Shown here in pieces: positions 21,439-33,100 of a stretch of 64,000 bases of DNA. Origin of the DNA: Haliotis asinina. Lineage: Eukaryota > Mollusca > Gastropoda > Lepetellida > Haliotidae. The position numbers and the translations under genes were made by a program. The stretch spans positions 14,985,969 to 15,049,968 of the forward strand of contig NC_090288.1 in assembly GCF_037392515.1 (NCBI RefSeq), in the 5' to 3' direction. Each line of letters opens with the position of its first letter. The stretch's first letter is position 1. The notes under the pieces were generated by a model. That model searched no databases. It had not been told where the DNA came from and saw nothing but the letters and a program-made list of their open reading frames with translations.

Positions 21439-24400
21439 TTACTGCTGCTTGTGCGCTATGAATGAATACAGCCTCTGGACCTGACTCTGTTGGGGGGTGA
21501 GTTGTTGGGGAAGGGTCGGGTGCTGGTTTGGGGCGCCGTGTAGAGATCCCCCTGGATGCATTATGGAGCCAGGTGCACCTTGGGGGTAGGGGAAGATTGG
21601 GCGTGGCATCATCTGGGAAGCCTGTCCGGGGGCCATCATGGCGTTGGGTGGGAGGAAGGAGTAAGGCGATGCTGCCGACATGAGTGCGGACATTGGCTGG
21701 GCGCTGTAGGGATTCACTTGAGGTAAAGGGGTTGACTGCTTGTTCTGTTTGGCCTGGCGTCTCATCCGGGCACGTTTGTTCTGGAACCATACCTGCAGCA
21801 AGACCGAATGAAGAGGATACAATGAGCAGGGGACGTGATACCATGCAAATGTTTCTGCAAAAATGATATTTTTGTTACGTTATATTTTTATTAGTATGGT
21901 TTTGCTCCTCCTTTAGCAATATTCCAGCAATATCATGGAGGTGCACCAAAAGCATTCGTTACACACTGGGCTCATGCGAGGAATCGTAATGGTCTTCAGC
22001 ACGAATGCTTAGGCTACCCCATTACAAACGAAATAAACTAAGAAGCTGCTTAGCAACCTAATGAAGCTAACGATTGAAAAGAACTATTGGTTGACTGTTT
22101 TTTAACGCCGTACTAAGCGATATTGCAGCTATATGGCTGCGGTCTGCGCATACCAGAAAATCAACAGTATGAGCATCGTACTACACAATTGGGACATGAC
22201 GATATGAGTCAACGACGTCAGCGCACCTGACCACCCGATCCGTTAATCGTCTTTTACAACTATCCTGGGTTAACTTCACGGGTTCATAGAAAGTAAAGCT
22301 TAGGTGACCGTGATCCCTCACACATACAGATTCACCCACGAATACGTATCTCAGAAGGTTTCAGTGACATTACTTACCCTCAGCCTCTGGTCGGGGATGT
22401 CCAGTTCTCTGGCCAGTCTGTCTATGGTATCACACTCCGGGTAGGGGTTCTCCATGTACACCCTCTCCAGCGCCCGTAGCTGCCCAGGGGTGTAGCTGGT
22501 GCGGGACTTCTTCTTGTAGGAACCCATGTCTGGGTCAGGGTTGGGCCTCTTGTTCCTGGGGGCGCCAGCAGATGACGAGGATGACGCCGTGGAGGAGATG
22601 GAGGTGTCACAGATGGAGCTGGTAGAGGAACATCTGGATCTCATCAAGGAGGTGTCGCTCAGACTGGAGTTAGAGTCCTCCATACAGGGTAGGTGCGATG
22701 TGGTGAGCTCGGGACTACTTCTGGATTCAATGGATGAAGATGGGGAGTCAGTACTGGAGTTGACGTCGATAGCAGAGTCATCTGAAAGGACAATGAATAA
22801 TTGAATTGACACAGTATTCATGAGATTAACCTATATCGTTAACATGTCAAGTACAGTGAGCGAGTGGTTTTAAGCCGCTTTTAGCAATATCCCAGCAATA
22901 TCACGCGGGGGACACCGGAAATGTGTTTCACAGATTGCACACACACGGGGAATCGAAGCTGACGAGAGAACGTTTTAACCTCCCCTAGCGCCCCCATTTC
23001 AAGTACAAATACATGTGCTGGAAAGGGTGCCCAGCGACCCCCGGTGGTCTTTGTAACTGAAACTAATGTTCATAGTTACGCTACAATACGTGAACCGCCA
23101 CATGCGACTTCGCACCAATACAGCATTTGTCGTTGCTTGTTTGCAATGCCCAGTTTCTGTTATCTGTAGGTCTCTGTGATATATGCCATACTTTGTTGAC
23201 GATCACACGAAACAACGGTACACAACAGGTGACAAGTACCATCAAGGTTTTACTTATGTAACTGTTTCTTGAAATATATTCTGTTGAACATACCTTTCCC
23301 GGTACATGTTGGGCTCGGGTTTGAATCCGGAGATGATGAAAAGGTAGGTAACTGCGTGTTGCCAATTGGCATCTGCTGGGTGAAGAAACTGGGCGACATG
23401 AAGATGTTGTTGGAGAAAATGGATGGGTTAACGGGATCCCGTTTCTCTGGTGTTGGTTGAGCTGGAACGTTGGAAGGTAGGCTGGGGGTGAAGGAATCTG
23501 ATTGTTTTGATTGGTCGTTGATTCTGGATACCATGTTCTGGTGCTGGAGGTTCGGTTGACCGTCCATGGACTTTGGGAACTCGCTCAGAAAGTAACTCAG
23601 AGCATCAGACTGGCTTTGGAGATGAGGTTCCGCTTTTACTGTCGGTACGAGCGATTCCTCTTGTGGGGGCTGCTTATCGTTGGATTCTGACAAGGCCTTT
23701 TCTTCCGTAGAGGTTTGTGGTATTTGTGGTTTGGGGTCTGATGCGAATCCCGACATGAGACTTGAGTTAAAGGGATGCTGGAAGGGTTGGTTGTAGGGTG
23801 TACTGTTGACCCAGGGTAGGGAACCAGGTGGAAACATAGGCGGGTATCCGTTGGAGAGTCTCACTGGCTTGGGGTGAGCCAAACCACTGGAAGCGATCTT
23901 GGCAGAAGATACATGCTGTTCCCAGAAGTTTACTGGATGTGAAGGAGGGTCTTGGTTGGGCAGGGAACTGAAGGGATGATGTCCCGAACTTGAATCAGAT
24001 GGAATGTTATCGGACACAGATTGTCGGTCGTCGTCGCTAGAGTCTGACTCAGAGGTCTGGATGCTGGGTGGAGGGGTGTTGGGCTCAGAGTGTGAGTCCG
24101 TGGACTCCCCCTCGTGCAGCAAGAGACGCGTGGAGTGAGTCTGTTGAACTGTCTGGTGAATCGGAGGCTGTGGTGCTGCTTGACCGTAGGCGATGGTTGA
24201 GCTGTGGTCAGCCGGGGTTAAGTCGGGCACCTGTCCGTCATGTTCTGTCTTCTGTGGCATCCCAGATAGAGTACTGTTGATCAGATTGTTCAGCTGCATC
24301 TGGAGGCTGGTTTGGCTAGCATTGTCCTCGTCGGTCGGAGAGGGGCTTGACTCGGAGGTCTTTTCTTGGAAGTGCTGCGTCTCTCTGTTGTCTTTCGGTT

Positions 24401-26868
24401 CTGTCACGCGCTGTGTTGACGGTCGGGCTATGATTGGCTGTACCAGATAGTTGGAGTTACGGAGCCCTGCTGGCAGCTGTGGGTGGTTTTGAGCCAGGAG
24501 GGGACTGATGAGGTGACTGGGCTGAGGAACTCGAGTCGGCTGTGGTGCCTTGTGTTGTGACAATGAACTTTGAACTTGGGACAACTGAACCGACTGGGTC
24601 TGAGACGGGTAAGCAGATTGGACTTGGGACTCGGGTTCAGACTTGACTTGGCTCTGGTTATCAGACTTTGGTTGATCGTGTATGACGGACTGAGATGTAA
24701 GCTGGAACGTATTCCAGGCCTGGATGGAATGGTGAATCTGTGTCTGACTGGGAAATGGTTTTATTTGTGGCTGGTTGTTTGATTGTGGGAGAGGACTTGG
24801 CTGAGATTGGGCCTCAGGGCTCTGACACTGTTGCTCAGGTTCTATCACATCTTGATCCCGGGGATGTTCAGACGACTGAGGTTGGTGAGTCACGACCTGT
24901 CCGCTTGACTGAAAGTGGGGTAAATGATGTCTGAAGTTGGCGTAATCTGCAACACTGAACGAAAAGGACTGTCCTGGGTTGCCAAACAACGTATTCTGCA
25001 CATTCCTCTGAGTATCTGCGTGAGGAGGCAACGTCACAGGCGTGTATGACATACTGGTGGGAGGAACATAAGGCGTGCCAGACGTCGCTGACAGATAATC
25101 GCTGTAGAGAGTTGTGGGAACGGCGTCTTTACTGATGTCAGACATCGTGGTGATGTCGTCTATGGTCTTTTCGTCCAGAGTAAGATGGTCGGTGTTCTGG
25201 GTCCAAATCGTCTGCTCTGCTTCCTGGTGATGAGGTTCAGTGTCGTCTGCTTTGTCGCCCAGAAGCGCTAGCCATGGCAGGAGGTCGGAGCTGTTGGTGT
25301 AGCCGAGGTGAGGGGTTAGTGACGATGCAGCGATGGTCGGAGGCTGAAACATTAGAGTTCACGATTGAGATAAATAGACCTGCCAGGCTATTCTCGAAAC
25401 GTTCCTAACCTTACGAACTTCGTAAGCCCATTCTTAAGATATTGGCTACGATCAAAGTTACGAATTCTTAGGGCTACGAACGCTTGGAGAATAAGGGCCC
25501 TGATTGTCCGCTTAATGGTAAGTGAGTTTAATTTTACACTGCTTTAATTAATATTTAAGTAAGATCACGGCAGGGAACGCCACAAATTGGCTTTGCACAT
25601 TGTACCATGTAGGGAATCGAACCCAAGTCTTCGGAGTGACGACTGAATGCTGTAACCACTATGCTACCAAACCGGTCTCATTCGTTAACTACCGTATCGT
25701 AATATGAAAGGTCTTGTGTATTGGTAAATATGTGAGGCAGAGCATGAATATATGGGTGTTGCGTTGTGTCATCGTTATAAGGTACAAGACACGTAATGTA
25801 TCTCAAGTGGTAAAGCGGTATACAATTAGCCTTGTGCATTTTCAGGCATGTTGATGATCCTTTTCGCATATCAATGTAAACTGAAGGAAAACAAATATCA
25901 AGCAGCAATTACATATTTGAAAAAAAGGTTTTACACAAAACTTACATTTTTTATTTCTATAGTAAGAAAGAATTAACGTATAATTCTGTTTTATCTAATT
26001 ATGACATTCCTATCTTATTATGAAATTCATGATTGGTTCTCTAAAATATTACGAGTACTGGTCATTTTGAGCTGATCTCTGACAAAGGCCAACTTGGAGA
26101 TTCAGTTTTCGATCTGTCCACGGCCGCATGGAGACAGCATGCATCCCGGGTGTAGGGGTGGTATCAAAAGCAGAAAGTGATAATTGTGACTCGTTTGATA
26201 TCGCTGACAATGCCACTTTGCTTTATGTTTAAATGCTCACTCGAAAATCTCAGCTATTGTGTTCATTCATTCATCATGCCACTAGAAAACACTGGGCGTT
26301 AAAATGACACAACTGACGGACTAATTTAGAACAACACCATTATTCAACCCACCTTACCTCGCTGTTGTTGACACAGGCACCACACTAATGTTTATCTGAT
26401 AACATTTACCATTGGTCAAAACCAGTGGTTAGTCATATCTTTACTACAAAAATATCCGAATTTATGTTGAAACTGTTTTCGTTCTGTCAGTACACACATT
26501 ACATAAACAGTCACCGAAAACTATTTTCAGGCAAGTTCCGATACAAATTATTGACATCCATTTTCAATCCTAAAGGGAGACAACTCTGGTAAATTCAGTT
26601 GCTGTTATGAACACCACATATATTCTATTATATCACAATAAAGAATGATTATTGACTTACCTTGTGAAATTGACGATAAAAGTCAACATATTACAGAAAT
26701 ACCCTAAATATCCAGCAAAGGTATGATGTAATAATGTACTCCTCAGTCCGACGAAAATCCAAGTCAGTCCCCAAGAAGGTCAATACTATTTACATCATGC
26801 GCTGTAACCCACATTTCAATTAACCAATGAAAAACGAAGAGACAACTTACCTCGCAGTACTCTTCCAT
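21439..26868 (-). CDS. PRD-like homeobox transcription factor, 941 aa, family unassigned
   Basis: Four coding exons: 26868-26851 (only MEEYCE), 25343-23294, 22781-22378 and 21792-21439. All junctions are GT-AG with phases 0, 1, 0. Residues 7-689 are a long Gln/Ser/Pro-rich, low-complexity region, likely transactivation or disordered. The homeodomain is at about 779-838: RTSYTPGQLRALERVYMENP in helix 1, and recognition helix core VWFQNKRARMRRQ with Gln50 and Asn51. The intron lies exactly between homeodomain residues 46 and 47, the position typical of PRD-class genes. No paired domain and no OAR motif are visible. The tail is Pro/Met/Gln-rich. NPYPE and IPDQRLRV recall DUX-like and other divergent PRD-like domains, but I cannot assign a named family. 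The Met at 25352 is probably not the start: it overlaps a good acceptor (TTTCAG), and the upstream 18-nt exon fits in frame. Confidence 0.85.
21892..22025 (-). repeat. SINE-A copy in homeobox gene intron
   Basis: Reverse family A: TTTAGCAATATTCCAGCAATA, GGCTCATGCGAGGAATCG and CTTAGGCTACCCC. The head is diverged. It lies in the intron that splits the homeobox. Confidence 0.75.
22090..22288 (-). repeat. SINE-B copy in homeobox gene intron
   Basis: Reverse family B: TTTTTTAACGCCGTACTAAGC, CAGCTATATGGCTGCGGTC, CACCCGATCCGTTAATCG and CTTCACGGGTTC. The middle is shortened. Confidence 0.8.
22857..22996 (-). repeat. SINE-A copy in homeobox gene intron
   Basis: Reverse family A: GTTTTAAGCCGCTTTTAGC, CACGCGGGGGACACCGG, GGGGAATCGAAGC and CGTTTTAACC. 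It lies between coding exons 2 and 3. Confidence 0.82.
25385..25502. mobile_element. MITE-like inverted-repeat element
   Basis: About 115 bases with imperfect terminal inverted repeats: CCAGGCTATTCTCGAAACG on the left and, on the other strand, CAGGGCCCTTATTCTCC on the right. It shares CTTACGAA/TTCGTAA words with the element at 58768. It lies just upstream of coding exon 2 of the homeobox gene, in intron 1. Confidence 0.5.
25517..25676 (-). repeat. SINE-A copy
   Basis: Reverse family A: GTAAGTGAGTTTAATTTTAC, CACGGCAGGGAACGCC, GGGAATCGAACCCAAG and GTAACCACTATGC. It lies in intron 1 of the homeobox gene. Confidence 0.85.
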
Positions 26869-26933
26869 TTCGTTGGTCAGAAAATTTCAGCTCGTGCAAG
26901 TGAGTTGTTTTCGAAATATGAGAAATCACAAAT

Positions 26934-26988
26934 TGAATGCTTGTAGTGAACTCTTCTCAGATATTTATACGCAGGAGGACTGCATTGG
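26934..26988 (-). promoter_or_regulatory. TATA and CCAAT boxes of the homeobox gene
   Basis: On the minus strand CCAAT lies at 26988-26984 and TATAAATA at 26969-26962. A start site is expected about 28 bases on, near 26934, leaving a 5' UTR of about 65 bases before the ATG at 26868. A second GTAAGT-type donor at about 26657 could mark an alternative 5' exon, but its phase does not fit the coding exon. Confidence 0.55.
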
Positions 26989-26989
26989 C

Positions 26990-28440
26990 ATTTTGGAGTC
27001 TTCTCACACATGCCACTCAGCAGATGAGTAAAATGCGTAAATGAGATGATTAGAGTCTTGTTTGTAATTGATTGGAGTTTTGAGGATTACATTGCGCGTG
27101 TTGTTCTTACCGCCATGTCAGTGATTAGTGTATTGTTTACCATCATCTCAAAAACACTGTATACGCTTTTGTGAGTTGATCTTGTCAGCCGAGGTGTTTT
27201 TGTATGAATAGCAGTATGATTGATAGGATTAACAGAAAGTTAGCATTGTCGATAGCGAATGTACAGGTCTTTTTCGATACGTTACTCGACAAACTAACAT
27301 CAAATACACTTGAATATTTTTGCAAAATATTTTTATCCGTCTATCACTGTGGAATTTGACAACTTTAATCATAAAATTGTCATATTTTTTATAAATTATT
27401 TTCCATCGCTTGTTAAAACGTGTTTTAAATATCATAAATGGAGAAAGAATTTTAAGCGTAGTCGCTGTCAATGGCTGTGTATTGTGGATGGCGACCATGT
27501 CACCGTTCGACCACGTCAATAGTTTCCAGTGAAATGTACATGTCACCTCGTGAGATTCTGCACGTGCAGTACGATTTGATCGGGGGTGATCATGTGATCG
27601 TAAGGGGAGATTACCACAAACGGAGGGCATGGTATCTAGTGCAGGGACGTATTAATGCCACGAACGGTTAAACGGTTATAATATCACGACAACGAGTTCA
27701 TGATGTTTCTTGATGAAGATCATGATGAAGAAGGAATAAGGATCGTTAAGGGAATAGAAACAAAACAAACATGTTGACAATTGTATGCACATCCACATAT
27801 CAAATAGCAAACGTTCTGTTTATAATATTTTTAATGAATTTGTTTGGCAAACAGGCCAAAAGCTCATGTTAAGATCTATCCAAACTAAACGCCATAGAAA
27901 ATATATTGACATGCCAAACACGCACAACTATGAACAGAGATGTTAGCTTCAGTGAGATGTAAATCCGACACCACCAGTTGAATAAATTATATAATAATTT
28001 TGCTACAAGTAGGTAAGTAAAGACAATGTTGATAATATTCTGTCTACGATCAACATCACCCGTTTCATAAAAATACCGATGAATCATACACTTTCTCACA
28101 TTTGATATCGTTTGTATATCTCATGTTTTCATATATATTTTCTTACCGGCATTCGACGGGACTGAAGAAATAATCCTGTTAAGACAACACGCCGGATTGT
28201 AGAGCTGACGATGAAGGTCCAAGTCACGGACGGGACTGGGATTTTATGCTGGTGTTGCAACTTGAAGGATTTGACAAATACCGATTTTGACTGCTACCAC
28301 TCTCTATATATCTTATACATGTCCTGTTCAGACTGAGGAAAAATAAATAATATATTTGGAATTCAGTATTTTCATTAACGCCAGTGTCACTACAAACCAT
28401 TATAACTACATTTTCATGACTATATACTTGAAACTTGATA
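26990..28440. other. Spacer upstream of the homeobox gene
   Basis: AT-rich sequence with no recognizable repeat or gene. A minus-strand open frame at 27229-27630 has no protein-like features that I recognise. This stretch would hold upstream control sequence of the homeobox gene, but no specific site is called. Confidence 0.4.
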
Positions 28441-28504
28441 TGCTGATTTCGAGTTTATTTAGTGAGTGCATGTTACTGATTCAAACATGATATCATTGTT
28501 CAGT

Positions 28505-28662
28505 TGCAGTAAAACCAGCCTAGTGGTTAAAGCGTTCACGCCGAAGACCTGGGTTCGATTCCGGACACGGGTACAAGCCCATTTCTGGAGTCCCCCGCCG
28601 TGATATTGCTGGAATATTGCTAAAAGCGGCTTAGAACCAAACGCACTCACTCATTTACCCGC
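28505..28662 (+). repeat. SINE-A copy, near full length
   Basis: CAGCCTAGTGGTTAAAGCG A box, GGGTTCGATTCC B box, GTCCCCCGCCGTGATATTGC and a tail with GCACTCACTC. Seven bases in the CTCGTCACG region are missing. Confidence 0.9.
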
Positions 28663-29140
28663 TCACTCAAATACCATGTTCATTTATTCTTTCTTAATTA
28701 CACCATCATGATTATGCCATAAAAAATCACGGCAAGTGGAAAAATAGTCAGTAAAAGTTACTTTCTTAAAGTCATTTGCAGTAAGGCAAGTGGCTTTTTA
28801 AAACAAATAAAAGTATATGTACCCCTTGTGTTAAGTAACGGATGACCCACAATTTCAAGTATACAGGCGACTATCAACTGTTTGCACAAAAGATTTTTGT
28901 TCACGGTAAACCTGTAAACTACAATATGTCTCGTATTCGTCAACGTAAGATCCTCAACTTCATAAAACAACTGAACTTGAACACCCATGTAGCCAAGTAA
29001 AAACCGTACTTCCTCTAATATAGGGGTTGTCAAAATCGGGAATGGTGGCCGAGTCTCGCCTGCATGCATATACCATGTTAGAGGCTGTGTCGTTTACTGA
29101 GTATCTGTATATTTAATGTATTTAAGGCGTTTATGTATGT

Positions 29141-29369
29141 GAATGAGTGAGTTTAGCTTTACGTCGCACTCGACAATATTCCACCTATATGGTGGCGGTC
29201 TGTGAATAATCGAGTCGGGACCAGACAATCCGGTGATCAACAGCATGGGCATCGAGCTGCGCGATGACGTGTCAACCAAGTCGGCGAGCCTGGCTACCCG
29301 ATCCCGTTAGTTGCCTCTTACGACAAGTATGGGTTACTGAGGGCCAATTCTAACCCGGGTTTCACGGGT
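29141..29369 (-). repeat. SINE-B copy
   Basis: Reverse family B from GAATGAGTGAGTTTAGC to CCCGGGTTTCACGGGTA. The AATTGGGAACC segment is deleted. Confidence 0.9.
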
Positions 29370-29596
29370 ATGTTTATGTAAGTAGCTATGTGCATGGCAG
29401 TATAAATATGGTATGGACGTGAGCGTGTCTGTGTAAGAGTAATTTGGCCACGCTAACATCATGTTGTATTTTAAAGTGTAATGATGCCTAATCGGGGGAG
29501 GGTGGTGTCCGCGAACTGTCAGATAACTAACACTCTTCATCATACTAATCACGTGTCCTCCTAAAAATATTATCACCATCGAAGTGGCCGTCGTTC

Positions 29597-29756
29597 AAGG
29601 GGTAGCTTAGTGGTTAAAGCGCTCGCTCGTCTCACCGAAAGTCCGGATTCTATTTCCCACATGGGTACAATGCGTGAAACCCATTTCTGGTGCCCCCTGC
29701 CCTGGTATTGCAGACACACTGCCTGAAGTGCCGTAAAGAAATACTCAGTCACTTCT
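29597..29756 (+). repeat. SINE-A copy
   Basis: GGGGTAGCTTAGTGGTTAAAGC, CCCACATGGGTACAATG, CCCATTTCTGGTGCCCCC and a worn tail ACTCAGTCACTTC. The B box is mutated (GGATTCTATTTCC). Confidence 0.88.
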
Positions 29757-29887
29757 CATGCACACGTCCGAGTAAACAACCAATCTTTCTAACCGTAACT
29801 TTCTAAAACTCAGCTCATTCACCCACTCGTCGTTCACTGTCACTGAAGCAGAGGTTTGGGTCAAGTAAGACAATATCTGCAACAAAT

Positions 29888-29907
29888 CCCCCCCCCCCCC
29901 CCCCCCC
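29888..29907. repeat. Poly-C run (20 C)
   Basis: Uninterrupted C20 about 270 bases upstream of the first kinase gene's coding start. Runs of this length often vary in length and in assembly. Confidence 0.95.
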
Positions 29908-30097
29908 ATAAATTTGTATCCAAGCAAAATACAAACATGGTAGTATGTATATGGTGAAATCCGGTAAAAACCAATGGTATTCTTTCACACATAAAGACGA
30001 AGTTAAAGAGGGGCGTTATTTACCCGCCTTGCTCATAGATCTGCAACGACTGATAAACCAAGTGACGAATAATATCTGTGCTGTTCAGTGAGCTCGT

Positions 30098-30108
30098 ACC
30101 CGGAAGTG
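30098..30108 (+). promoter_or_regulatory. ETS-type promoter site of kinase gene 1
   Basis: ACCCGGAAGTG, a consensus ETS/GABP site, 69 bases before the ATG at 30177. The same 10-mer ACCCGGAAGT occurs 77 bases before the ATG of kinase gene 2. No TATA box is visible. It looks like a TATA-less promoter. Confidence 0.6.
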
Positions 30109-30176
30109 CCGTATAACTAGTTACGTGAGTGCTGTTTGTCGGGTTGGGGTTGAGTAGTGTCAGTACCCTCGACACC

Positions 30177-33100
30177 ATGGAGTCCGACTACAAGATCGTC
30201 AGGGAGCTGGGGACGGGGGCGTTTGGAAGAGTGTACCTCATCAAACACAACACAGAACCGGAATGGGTATGTACTACTGTTGATAATGTTTCGTGATCAC
30301 GTCACGTCTGTTGACGTCGTGTCGGTCTTCAAAACAACGCCTTGTGATTTATACTTGACTAAGAGAAGACAAGCGGTCCGGTATGCCCTACTGTTGTCCT
30401 GTGTTCTGTGATTATGTTTGTTGGCACAGTGCCGATCTTTAACACCGCCTTGTGATATAATCTTGAATAATAAAGGATCCGATACACGACCGTGGTTTGT
30501 ATCGACCTTCAGTACGACTTCGATTGTGTTTGTTTTGCCACTGGAACAGAAAACCCTTTTTCTCATAAAATATGTAACTCCCATGTGTTTAACTTCTATC
30601 CTGCTATGTATATTTTTTGTGTAGCGAAGTGTCAGTCTAAGTAAACGTATGCCCAGCATTATTTGGTACACAGCTTACAGTGTATCGACTATTACTGAGC
30701 CTAAGGTTACCTAGACTGCGTTTCTCATAAAATCTACAACTCCCGCGTGGTATATCCTGATTTGTATCTTTGTGTATTAAATTGTGTTAAAAGAGCTCAG
30801 TTTCTCTGACATGTCAATAACTGACTGGAAAATGTACATCCCGGTGTTCTAGACTCGTTTTCCTTAGAACGATTAATTAAAACGCAAGTCATTGTATTAC
30901 CAATTATATCACTCATCCCTGACTACATCTATGTGCCAAAACGTATGACAATGCTGGTAATGCTTTAAAATCTATTAGAATATATATTCGAATATATGCC
31001 CTTGTCAATTTTTATTTTCTGCTACCACTCCGCCTTCCCATTTCTGCTGTCCCCTGCCGTGATATTGCTGGATTTGTTGTGCAACAATACTCTCTCACTC
31101 TTACCGTTTGGGCCAAACATGCATTTGTGTCAAGAGAGAACCTGCAAATGAAGCTCAATACCATGGAATGTGTACACACTTTAAACAGAAATAGCAACAT
31201 ACTCGTACGTTCCAAACAAGACAAAGTCCCCATAAAGTCATCGTAGAATACCAGGTGTTGAAAAATACATTTGACATCGGTCTAAGGGAGACCCCATATT
31301 TTTACCAGCTGAAAATTTCTTTTGTGACCCAAAAATAGAGAATAAAACACAAAATCAAAGTAGAGGCAGTCAGGTTGACGCTGTTATTAACAGTCAACTT
31401 GGCTTCGATGGATTCGAAGCAGAGATAAGTTGACAACATCCATCGATATTACAGTATAGTCAATACAGTAACATTTAGTTTACAGTAATAACCATATTTT
31501 GAGTATAATAGGTGCTGTTCCATTTATCTATTGAAAATCTAAACAATATGAATAAGACACGATTTCAAACCCATACATAGGCAGTGATGGAGCTGGTTTT
31601 ATCTGAAAGCCGAATTCATGTATGAAATTGAAATAAGAATGGCTGCATTATTATACCCAGCTACGAGTGAATGAGTTTAGGTATTTCTTCAGTACACAGT
31701 TTTTAACTATTATGAGTGAGTGAGTGAGGTTAGTTTTACGCCGCACTCAGCAATGTTCCAGCTATATGGCGGCGGTCTGTAAATAATCGAGTCTGGACCA
31801 GAAAATCCAGTGACCAACAACATAAGCGTCGATCTGCGCAATTGGGAACCGACGACATGTGTCAACCGAGTCAGCAAGCCTGACCACCCGATCCCGTTAG
31901 TCGATTCTTACGACAAGCATAGTCGCCCTTTTCGGCAAGCACGGATTGCTGAAGGCCTATTCTACCCCGGGACCTTCACGGGTCCCCAGCTACGAGGTAG
32001 TCCAGTTGTATATACCGCTCCGCCCGTGCGTCCGTGTGCCCGTAAAATTAATTGTCCCTGAGCATAATTAAAAAACTATACCACTTACAAACTTCAAATT
32101 TGCCACGGAACTTGCTCTTATTGTGGCATTGTGCCTTTTAGGGGTTTCGATTCTCTACTGCCGAAAGCTTTTGAAATTTTCACCATATACGGCCCAAATT
32201 TCCGAAGGCCCCTTCTCCACGTTGGGACGCCTGAAGCCATACGTCAGATGTGCAATGACAACGTCCTGTTGCTGCGTGTCCACAAATCCGTTGCTGATGA
32301 ACAACCTCTTGTGGATGTAGTGAGTTTGTTACTTTGCAATGAACGGACAGAAGACGGAACTACTTCGCAATTTTGTCTCATAAAAGCTGATCATTTCGCG
32401 AGATGCACTAGCCTATATAATCGACCTAGTTAACACAAACACACGTGTTGCCTGGAGAATGTAATGCCCTTGCTAATAATTCAAGTTTCAAGTGAACTCG
32501 TTTGTCCTATTTATGTAATTCCTCCTCGCCCCCCTCGTTCTGAAACTATCGTTAGTCTAGTAATTGACTTCCGTTGGTATATGCGCAGCACATAATACAG
32601 GATGTTCACTTTGATTTAGAGTTTAGAGTTACCCGTTACCTCTTAAACACACACAGCGTCAAACATAGCATGCGAGTCGGGGTTCAAAATTGTGAACAAC
32701 AATAAGTTCATGTTTTAACTGTTTACTTGGTCGGAGTTCCAAGTTTCTTGTCAGCCATTAAAAGATACCGAAACTACTTCAACCTATTTTTATTTCACAT
32801 AAACTATACATTCATTTGGTACATGGCATGAGACAATTCAATGAGAAAATTGTTGGTGGCAATAAACTATCGCTATTGCAATGGTTGTTTCCCCTTCAAT
32901 ACTCACCCTTATCTCCCGGGGCCGGAGTAAGTGTTTCATGCTGGTGCAGCGTGTGTCCACCCAGCAGGTACAAGTAGTTATTCTCAGTTATGTCGACATA
33001 TTGTCCAGACATAAATGAATGTTTATCCATACAATCTCTGCTCACGTTAGATACCGGAGTCCCGGATGACCTTGCATAGTGAACCGTTGAGCTAGATTTA

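Noticed and set aside
21398-21844. 148-codon minus-strand frame over the last homeobox exon
   Set aside because: Alternative frame of the real exon; only the frame giving VWFQNKRARMRR joins in phase with the preceding exon.
27229-27630. 133-codon minus-strand frame between homeobox gene and kinases
   Set aside because: No domain, no splice context, AT-rich composition; treated as chance.
32131-32433. 100-codon frame in kinase 1 intron 1
   Set aside because: It begins in repeat-like sequence, has no domain, and lies in an intron on the same strand without splice signals.
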